Under the pieces are notes generated by a model, which saw nothing but the letters and a program-made list of their open reading frames with translations, made no database searches and was not told the origin of the DNA. This document shows positions 6,499-10,873 of a DNA stretch of 10,873 nucleotides, piece by piece. This DNA comes from Candidatus Latescibacterota bacterium (GTDB lineage Bacteria > Latescibacterota > UBA2968 > UBA8231). Location: NCBI GenBank assembly GCA_022825185.1, contig JAJDYK010000034.1, positions 1 to 10,873 of the forward strand. Direction: 5' to 3'. The translations under genes were made by a program, and so were the position numbers. How positions within the stretch are numbered: position 1 is the first letter of the stretch; every line of letters starts with the position of its first letter.

Positions 6499-6577
6499 CG
6501 ATGGCTTGCCATCGCGCAAATGCCTGTGGTTGAACAGCCGGTCATGGGACACAAAAGCGGCGGCCACGACTTGGCCG
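6499..6577. other. Two perfect 6-bp hairpins between mazF and the dehydratase gene
   Basis: CGATGG-CTTG-CCATCG (6499-6514) starts just after the toxin stop, and CGGCCA-CGACT-TGGCCG (6561-6577) sits shortly before the next gene. Neither is followed by a T-run. They may mark a boundary between transcripts, but intrinsic termination is not supported. Confidence 0.35.
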
Positions 6578-6599
6578 ACCGCCATTTGGAGCGTTAGCC

Positions 6600-7760
6600 G
6601 TGCAAATACAATCCATCCGCGTAGTTGATCTCAAGATTCCGCACAACCCGCCCAAAACCGCGCCCCGCCGCCCCTCTTGGAACCAGAGTTCGCCGCGTTC
6701 GTTGCCGATCAACAAGTATCCAGAATTTTCGCGCCTACCCGGCCAGATGCCGGGCATGGGCGGCGGCCCCGTCTGGGTGCAGATCACGGCTGAAGACGGT
6801 ACTTGGGGTTTGGGCAACTGTTCCTTTGGCGCGCCGGTTGCCGCTATCGTCGAGCAGGTTTTCGCGCCCCTGCTGACGGGCCGCGATTGTCTGGCCACGG
6901 AATTTCTCAACGACCTGATGTGGCGCGCCGCTCAGCGCCTCGGTCATGCTGGAACCGCAGCCGTTGCCCAAAGTGGCATCGATTTGGCGCTTTGGGATCT
7001 TAAAGGCAAGCTGCTGGGTCTGCCTGTGTATCGCTTGCTCGGCGGCCCCTGCCGCGACCATCTCGAACTCTACGCTACGGGCGACGATCTCGACTGGGGT
7101 CTCGAACTGGGGTTTAGCGCCTTCAAGGTTACCAATCCGGTTCACTACCGCGAGGGTCAGGAAGGTCTCAACCGCCTCGAAGACAAAATCGCCCAAGTGC
7201 GCGAGACTATCGGCCCGGACTGCGAGCTGATGCTCAACGCGGTCATGTCCTACAACGTCGAATACGCCGTTCAAGTTGCCGAGCGGCTCAGGCCCTACCA
7301 GATGCGCTGGATTGAGGAGCCGCTGATTCCCACGGATCTCGAAGGCCACATCGCGCTCAAGCGGGCCGCTCCGTACGTGCCCATTGCCACCGGCGAGGAC
7401 CACCACGGCCGTCAGGCTTTCCGCCAGTTAGTGGAGCACCGCTGCGTCGATGTGCTGCAACCGGACCTCAACTGGTGCGGCGGTCTTTCCGAAGCGGTCA
7501 AGATCTACTACATCGCCGAAGCCGCCGGCCTTGTCACCATCCCCCACGGCGGTGCCAACAGTGCCTACGGCCAGCACTTCGCCTTTGCCTTTCCCGAGTC
7601 GCCGATGGCCGAGTTCTGGCTCGGCTCGCCTCCGGGCATTCCCTTGGATGAAGTTCACACCATACCGGGTACGGCCGTGCCTCAAGATGGGCGCTTGGTC
7701 CCTTCGGACGCGCCGGGTTTTGGCATGGAAATAGCAGACGAGTGGATCGTACCGCGCTGA
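6600..7760 (+). CDS. Enolase-superfamily dehydratase, L-rhamnonate dehydratase-like
   Basis: The 386-residue protein starts at GTG 6600 with GGAG 8 bases upstream. It belongs to the mandelate racemase/muconate lactonizing group: an N-terminal capping domain, then a (beta/alpha)7 barrel. The order of motifs follows L-rhamnonate dehydratase: DLALWDLKGKLLGLPVYRLLGG, LYATG, LML-x-x-x-MS, RWIEEPLIP, TGEDHHG, LQPDLNWCGG and TIPHGG. By comparison, metal ligands would be residue 213, Glu239 and Glu266, and His316 with Asp289 would be the catalytic dyad. Residue 213 is Asn (AAC, 7236-7238), where the family normally has Asp. His281 of rhamnonate dehydratase appears as Asp267, with His268 and His269 adjacent. 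The enzyme probably removes a proton next to a carboxylate in an acid sugar and eliminates water; the substrate is not certain. A small membrane-protein gene follows 3 bases later. Confidence 0.85.
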   Translation: MQIQSIRVVDLKIPHNPPKTAPRRPSWNQSSPRSLPINKYPEFSRLPGQMPGMGGGPVWVQITAEDGTWGLGNCSFGAPVAAIVEQVFAPLLTGRDCLATEFLNDLMWRAAQRLGHAGTAAVAQSGIDLALWDLKGKLLGLPVYRLLGGPCRDHLELYATGDDLDWGLELGFSAFKVTNPVHYREGQEGLNRLEDKIAQVRETIGPDCELMLNAVMSYNVEYAVQVAERLRPYQMRWIEEPLIPTDLEGHIALKRAAPYVPIATGEDHHGRQAFRQLVEHRCVDVLQPDLNWCGGLSEAVKIYYIAEAAGLVTIPHGGANSAYGQHFAFAFPESPMAEFWLGSPPGIPLDEVHTIPGTAVPQDGRLVPSDAPGFGMEIADEWIVPR

Positions 7761-7763
7761 GGC

Positions 7764-8192
7764 ATGGCTGAACCGTTCGATTTATCCACCAGCCCCGGCA
7801 CCAGCCAGCGCCTAGTTTTTGCCCTATTGGGCATTAGCCAGTTGATATTGAGCACCATCGCCTTCCAGCGCGGCGGCTTCGCGTATGGACTCGCGGTGCT
7901 CGGCGGCGGGATCGCGGCGTTTTGCGCGGCGGCGTTCTTCGTCCACCGCCTCCATCGGCGCTTGGTCTGGCTGGGACCGGAAGGCGTGACTGTCGAGGAG
8001 GGCCTGTTTGGCCGGCAGACGCTGGCGTGGGCCGAGGTCAAAAAGGTGAGCCTGTCGCCGGCCGCGACCGTGTTTCACGCGGAGACAGGTGAGGATATAG
8101 TTCTCCACAACGCGGCCAACCAACCGTCGGATATTGCCCCGTTTTTAGCGCGAGTGCGCGCCTTGATGGACGAGTACGAGTTGCGCGGTTAG
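7764..8192 (+). CDS. Small membrane protein with PH-like C-terminal domain
   Basis: The 142-residue protein begins 3 bases after the dehydratase stop, so the two are likely co-transcribed. Two hydrophobic helices (about 17-35 and 38-61) form a hairpin anchor, followed by basic residues HRLHRR that should stay in the cytoplasm. The remaining 75 residues (W-L-G-P-E-G-V-T-V-E-E-G, W-A-E-V-K-K-V) look like the small bacterial PH-domain fold found after paired helices in many unnamed proteins; this is pattern-based and uncertain. The end is an amphipathic helix (LARVRALMDEYEL). There is no evident link to sugar-acid metabolism. Confidence 0.7.
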   Translation: MAEPFDLSTSPGTSQRLVFALLGISQLILSTIAFQRGGFAYGLAVLGGGIAAFCAAAFFVHRLHRRLVWLGPEGVTVEEGLFGRQTLAWAEVKKVSLSPAATVFHAETGEDIVLHNAANQPSDIAPFLARVRALMDEYELRG

Positions 8193-8257
8193 GAACAATG
8201 GAATCTCAACACTGTTCGGCGATGTCCTGCCTTTCGTTGTGTCCTCTCCACAAACGC

Positions 8258-8295
8258 AAAGCCGCCACCGGAACGCGATCCGGTGGCGGCTTTTT
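8258..8295. terminator. Strong intrinsic terminator, probably bidirectional
   Basis: GCCGCCACCGG (8261-8271) and CCGGTGGCGGC (8280-8290) form a perfect 11-bp GC-rich stem with an 8-base loop, followed by TTTTT (8291-8295). AAA before the stem gives a short T-run on the other strand. It lies between convergent genes (membrane protein rightward, thioredoxin-like leftward) and should end both transcripts, more strongly for the rightward one. Confidence 0.92.
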
Positions 8296-8324
8296 GTTGC
8301 GCTGTAATCTCGTCCCGATTGCAG

Positions 8325-8756
8325 CTAATCGGTTGCTTGCTCGGCGGCGAGATGGGTTTTGATTTTGCCGACGATCTCAGCGGCGGAGTTTTGCTTGGTT
8401 ACTGTTTCTAGCAGGGTGTGGTCTTGGGCGTTGATGAGCAGGACGAGGCCGGTTTGGTTGTTGGCTTTGAAGTGGTCTTCTACGTCGAGGGCCGCGGCAA
8501 GCAGGCGGGCTTGGGATGTCAATGTTGAGTCGGTGACGTCCAATTGGACGAAGAGGACGGGCCGATCAGCCACCCCGGCTTGGACTTCTTCGAGGATGGG
8601 CACGAGGGCCGTGCAGGAGCCGCACCAATCAGCGTGGACTTTGACTACATACAAGGCTGGGTCGCCTTCGCCTTCTACTGGGACGGTGCCGGCGAGAGTG
8701 GGGGCCGGGGCTAGTAAAAAGGCTAAGGCGGTGAGGGTGAGGACGTATTTCAGCAT
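8325..8756 (-). CDS. Exported thioredoxin-fold protein (WCGSC active site)
   Basis: The 143-residue protein starts at ATG 8756-8754 with GGGAGCA 6 bases upstream. Residues 1-22 form a signal peptide (L-rich core, P-T-L-A before Gly23), so it acts outside the cytoplasm. The mature part is a short thioredoxin fold: V-V-K-V-H-A-D-WCGSC-T-A-L-V-P-I-L-E-E-V, with redox cysteines 45 and 48 and Pro53 at the place of thioredoxin Pro40. An inserted segment (about 76-98) follows the FVQLDVT strand. No proline occurs after residue 66, so the cis-Pro that normally faces the active site is missing; the matching position reads N-Q-T-G-L-V-L-L-I. It could reduce or oxidise protein disulfides or deliver electrons in the periplasm, but the missing cis-Pro makes the partner unclear. 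No cytochrome-maturation genes lie nearby. Confidence 0.88.
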   Translation of the reverse strand: MLKYVLTLTALAFLLAPAPTLAGTVPVEGEGDPALYVVKVHADWCGSCTALVPILEEVQAGVADRPVLFVQLDVTDSTLTSQARLLAAALDVEDHFKANNQTGLVLLINAQDHTLLETVTKQNSAAEIVGKIKTHLAAEQATD

Positions 8757-8799
8757 GATTTGCTCCCTATTTAGAAAAGTTGTGGTGTGGTTGAGTTAG

Positions 8800-8825
8800 G
8801 TCAGTCCGTCGAAAGACGCCCTGAC
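8800..8825. other. Hairpin in the thioredoxin gene leader
   Basis: GTCAG-TC-CGTC-GAAA-GACG-CC-CTGAC (plus strand) forms a 5+4 bp interrupted stem with a 4-base loop. It lies in the putative leader of the leftward thioredoxin-like gene, about 45 bases before its start. No T-run follows on either strand, so a terminator is unlikely. Its role is unknown. Confidence 0.4.
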
Positions 8826-8843
8826 TTGCCAATGGGTTCCTCG

Positions 8844-8872
8844 ATCTTAGGGTAATTCTCGATTGCATTCAA
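8844..8872 (-). promoter_or_regulatory. Candidate sigma-70-type promoter of the thioredoxin-like gene
   Basis: On the minus strand, TTGAAT (8872-8867) and TAAGAT (8849-8844) are spaced by 17 bases, each 4 of 6 to consensus. The start would be near 8837, giving a leader of about 80 bases that contains the hairpin at 8800-8825. Confidence 0.35.
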
Positions 8873-8878
8873 CTTTGG

Positions 8879-8974
8879 CTAGGCAACGAGCGTGCGCAAG
8901 TAGTCGCGGAACTCGACGGTGTCGGTGAGGTTGTTGCCGCCGAATTCCAATTCGAGCCAGCCGTTGTTTGTCAA
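8879..8974 (-). pseudogene. 31-codon coding-like fragment after the dioxygenase gene
   Basis: A frame opens at TTG 8974-8972, overlapping the dioxygenase stop by 4 bases (TTGA), and ends at TAG 8881-8879. It encodes 31 residues including GWLELEFGGNN and DTVEFRDYLRTLVA. The composition looks like a real protein C-terminus. It could be a tiny coupled gene, the last piece of an eroded gene, or a C-terminal extension of the dioxygenase cut off by a one-base frameshift. I do not recognise the family. Confidence 0.35.
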
Positions 8975-10497
8975 GGTGCGTACACATTGTGCGACCGGTA
9001 TTGAAAAAATATCATCCGCCGATTCTGTTCTCCCGTCCACGGATACGCCCCGTGCGCCTGCGCCGATGCGAGGAACAGCAGTACATCGCCCGCCTTCATC
9101 TCTATGTGTTTAACTAGGCCCATTTCATTCTCGCAGGTGCGGATGCCGTCGGGCATGGGATAGGCGGTTTTGTGCGAGCCAGGCACGCAGACGAAGCCTC
9201 CGTCGGCTCGCGTCACATCGCGCAATTGCCAAGCCACGTTGAGGTACTCGGCGTACACGCGGCCATTCTGCTGGCGGTAGTGGTTGGCTATTTTGGCTGG
9301 CGTGGCTGGCGAGTGCAGAAAGTGCCCGGACGACCCTTTCCCAGACAGGAAGCCGTTGCACATCATGCACTCGAAGCCGCTGCCCATGATCCAGTTCAGG
9401 CGCTGGATGAGCGCTGGATTGGCGATCATGCGCTGGAACGGCTCGCCGTATGGCGCGGGCAAGGCCCACGGGTTGCCCATGGACGAGCGGCCGACTCCGG
9501 TACCGGCTAGTGGCGTTGAATCACCGGCAGCCGATCCGCCGTGGCTTATGCGGTCGGGATTTTTGTCGATGGCTTCGTTGGCCGCGGCCAGCCATTCCTC
9601 GTCCATCACCCCCCGCAAAACGAGGTGGCCGCACAGATCCCAGTGGAAAAACTCCTGCTCGTCAATCGCGGAATCTGGGTCGCGGATGTAGATCGAGGGA
9701 TGGAAAACCCCTCGTTCCTCTGCCAGCCAAACCTTTTCGCCGTCCGAATGCACTACGGGCGGCGGGTACGGGCGGTTGGGATTGTGCAAGACGGCGCGTT
9801 CGATATCGGTCAGATCGTCGGCCCACTCGGGTAGCGCGCTGTCCTCGCCGTGGATTTCGGACGCCGCCCCTGGCCGCACGCCCGTGCTGATGTACCCGCA
9901 TTCGAGCAGGCGTTGCGGCCCCGCGCCCTGCCAAGGCCGCACGCCGCGCATCAGCGAGTCGGTGCAGAGCAGGAGGTCGCCCGCCTGCAAGACCGGCTGT
10001 TCGACGAGTCCCATCGGATCGGTTCCGTCCACTAGGTCTTGTGGGGCCGGTACTGTGCTGTTGTGGCTGGCTGGTACTACGACCAAACCTCCGTCCTCTG
10101 CGCCCACGTCTGCCAGTGCCCAGAAGGCCCGCACTCCCTGGCAGAAGCGATGCCCGTTGTACTGACGATACGCCCGCGACCAATCCACCCACTCGTCGCC
10201 CCCCGACAGATCCGTCGCCTCGGTGCATGACTCGACGAGTCGCGGCGATTCGTCGAGCCGGGTCCCTTCGCCGCAGATTTGCTCCAGATACTGCATTAGC
10301 ACGGGATGCTCGCGCAGGGCGCGCAGGGGGTTGCAAACGGGCGACGTCCAGCGCAGCGGCCCGTTGTTAGACGCTAGCTGGTCTAGTGCCTGATTGCAGG
10401 CGTTCAGTTCGGCTGCCGTCAGGACGCCGGGGACGATCATATACCCCGCCACGTCGAAGCGGTAGTTTTCCTCGTTGGTCATCGTCTTGTCGTCCAT
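8971..10497 (-). CDS. Tandem phytanoyl-CoA dioxygenase (PhyH)-like protein
   Basis: I chose ATG 10497-10495 (508 residues) because GAGGAGGA lies 5 bases upstream; an ATG at 10554 would add 19 residues without a ribosome site. Two PhyH-like units are fused. Unit 1 is about residues 10-205, unit 2 about 283-505; each opens with a matching stretch (FDVAGYMIVPGVL and WDLCGHLVLRGVM). Each continues with YR-x-x-NG-x-R, a W-x-L-x-DV strand, DGG-x-V-x-VP-x-SH, AGD-(L/V)-LL and PW. Family members are non-haem iron, 2-oxoglutarate-dependent oxygenases. Unit 2 keeps candidate metal His395 (FLHS) and His482 (AHGAYPW) and Arg493/494 for 2-oxoglutarate. Unit 1 has Ser98 and Arg184 at those places, so it is probably inactive. 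I see no clear HxD motif in unit 2, so activity there is also uncertain. Large PhyH families are typical of sponge- and sediment-associated uncultured bacteria. The substrate is unknown. Confidence 0.85.
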   Translation of the reverse strand: MDDKTMTNEENYRFDVAGYMIVPGVLTAAELNACNQALDQLASNNGPLRWTSPVCNPLRALREHPVLMQYLEQICGEGTRLDESPRLVESCTEATDLSGGDEWVDWSRAYRQYNGHRFCQGVRAFWALADVGAEDGGLVVVPASHNSTVPAPQDLVDGTDPMGLVEQPVLQAGDLLLCTDSLMRGVRPWQGAGPQRLLECGYISTGVRPGAASEIHGEDSALPEWADDLTDIERAVLHNPNRPYPPPVVHSDGEKVWLAEERGVFHPSIYIRDPDSAIDEQEFFHWDLCGHLVLRGVMDEEWLAAANEAIDKNPDRISHGGSAAGDSTPLAGTGVGRSSMGNPWALPAPYGEPFQRMIANPALIQRLNWIMGSGFECMMCNGFLSGKGSSGHFLHSPATPAKIANHYRQQNGRVYAEYLNVAWQLRDVTRADGGFVCVPGSHKTAYPMPDGIRTCENEMGLVKHIEMKAGDVLLFLASAQAHGAYPWTGEQNRRMIFFQYRSHNVYAP

Positions 10498-10611
10498 GAG
10501 GTCCTCCTCGTGGTTCTCGCGGAATCGACGGATCCCTTTGTGATTATCCGGCAATTTGGTATCTGATGTTACACAACCTTATGCATTGTCTGCGGCTTGT
10601 TGCTCCGCCCG

Positions 10612-10640
10612 CCGTCATTCCCGCGAAAGCGGGAACCCAG
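10612..10640. repeat. Dispersed palindromic repeat (HSRESGNP type)
   Basis: CCGTCATTCCCGCGAAAGCG followed by GGAACCCAG contains a perfect stem TTCCCGC-GAAA-GCGGGAA (10618-10635). This matches the widespread intergenic repeat whose chance translation reads R-H-S-R-E-S-G-N-P, found in many copies in diverse genomes and often near mobile elements. The stem is seen; the family link is from memory. Confidence 0.8.
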
Positions 10641-10658
10641 CCCCGCGCACGATGCGAA

Positions 10659-10704
10659 TTTCGGCACGCTCAGTCGAGTTGCTCAGTCGAACGCTCAGCC
10701 GAAA
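10659..10704. repeat. Three 10-bp direct repeats framed by a 7-bp inverted repeat
   Basis: GCTCAGTCGA occurs at 10668-10677 and 10681-10690, and GCTCAGCCGA at 10693-10702. The block is bounded by TTTCGGC (10659-10665) and GCCGAAA (10698-10704), which are exact inverted repeats. It lies 19 bases from the HSRESGNP repeat, between the dioxygenase gene and the transposon-like gene. It may belong to the same repeat element or be a mobile-element end. Confidence 0.55.
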
Positions 10705-10793
10705 CAAGCGATCTGCACGACGGGCGCGCAGGCCGCCTGAGTGAAGACCGATTGAGGTTGACCCGGTTGATTACGATGGTTCAATTTATACTT

Positions 10794-10873
10794 ATGAAGC
10801 GGGTGATTCAAATACAGGTGCGCCCTACGGCCGAACAAGCAGGCTTGCTCGAACAGACGATGCGTCGATTCAA
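10794..10873 (+). CDS. Probable IS605-family OrfB/TnpB-like protein, N-terminal fragment at window edge
   Basis: Only the first 26 complete codons are visible from ATG 10794. The residues MKRVIQIQVRPTAEQAGLLE fit the opening of IS605-type OrfB/TnpB proteins: a short basic strand, then R-x-x-P-T-x-E-Q and a Leu-rich helix. In those elements it is an RNA-guided nuclease or accessory transposon protein. ATG 10776 in the same frame (6 residues longer) is an equal alternative, as neither has a clear ribosome site. No TnpA-like gene is visible upstream, so this may be an orphan. The rest of the gene is outside the window. Confidence 0.55.
   Translation, partial: MKRVIQIQVRPTAEQAGLLEQTMRRF

Larger units (their letters stand above)
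10498..10793. other. Intergenic region with repeats, no gene
   Basis: These 296 bases lie between the divergent dioxygenase and transposon-like genes. They contain the ribosome site of the leftward gene, the palindromic repeat and the direct repeat block. An open frame at 10556-10744 reads through the repeat and is not credible. I found no convincing promoter in either direction. Confidence 0.55.

Noticed and set aside
6735..7406. 223-codon minus-strand frame opposite the dehydratase gene
   Set aside because: It is a shadow of the enolase-superfamily gene, a common effect of GC-rich codon use.
9662..10336. 224-codon minus-strand frame rich in Arg and Gly
   Set aside because: It is out of frame within the dioxygenase gene, which has clear duplicated domains in the other frame.
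10659..10704. Possible CRISPR-like array
   Set aside because: The repeats are only 10 bases long with spacers of 3 and 2 bases, not CRISPR geometry.
10556..10744. 62-codon plus-strand frame containing R-H-S-R-E-S-G-N-P
   Set aside because: This is the well-known chance translation of a dispersed DNA repeat, not a gene.

Overview
The window reads as a moderately GC-rich chromosomal segment of a free-living Gram-negative bacterium. It encodes exported proteins, a beta-barrel outer-membrane protein, a lipoprotein and a sigma-54 activator. The mix of a phytanoyl-CoA dioxygenase-like gene, an enolase-superfamily sugar-acid dehydratase and Gly/Glu-rich lipoproteins resembles uncultured marine or sponge-associated groups such as Latescibacterota or Poribacteria. 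That placement is inference from gene content, not proof.

Left region (1-5545): a divergent regulatory unit. Leftward runs a lipoprotein gene that leaves the window. It has a textbook sigma-54 -24/-12 promoter (471-487, minus strand) and a candidate activator-binding inverted repeat about 80-115 bp upstream of the predicted transcription start. Rightward runs a tight four-gene cluster: a membrane histidine kinase, an NtrC-class sigma-54 response regulator with a variant GAFTQA loop, an exported coiled-coil protein and an outer-membrane beta-barrel protein. The simplest model is that the kinase/regulator pair senses an envelope signal and activates the sigma-54 promoter facing the other way. 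The two envelope proteins would be structural or sensory partners. I know of no named system with this composition.

Middle region (5546-6494): a small AT-richer patch. It holds a 76-residue helix-turn-helix protein and a toxin-antitoxin pair (MazE-like antitoxin of the DUF3018 type plus MazF-type RNase toxin) joined by a 4-base GTGA overlap.

Right-middle region (6495-8324): an enolase-superfamily enzyme closest in motif layout to L-rhamnonate dehydratase, with Asn at the usual first metal-ligand Asp. A small two-helix membrane protein follows. A strong, probably bidirectional terminator closes the unit.

Right region (8325-10873): two leftward genes, an exported thioredoxin-fold protein lacking the cis-proline and a tandem two-domain phytanoyl-CoA dioxygenase-like protein whose N-terminal half has lost its candidate metal histidines. 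A coding-like 31-codon fragment lies between them. Beyond them are a dispersed palindromic repeat (the type that translates as HSRESGNP), three short direct repeats, and the first 27 codons or so of a probable IS605-type OrfB/TnpB gene cut by the window edge.
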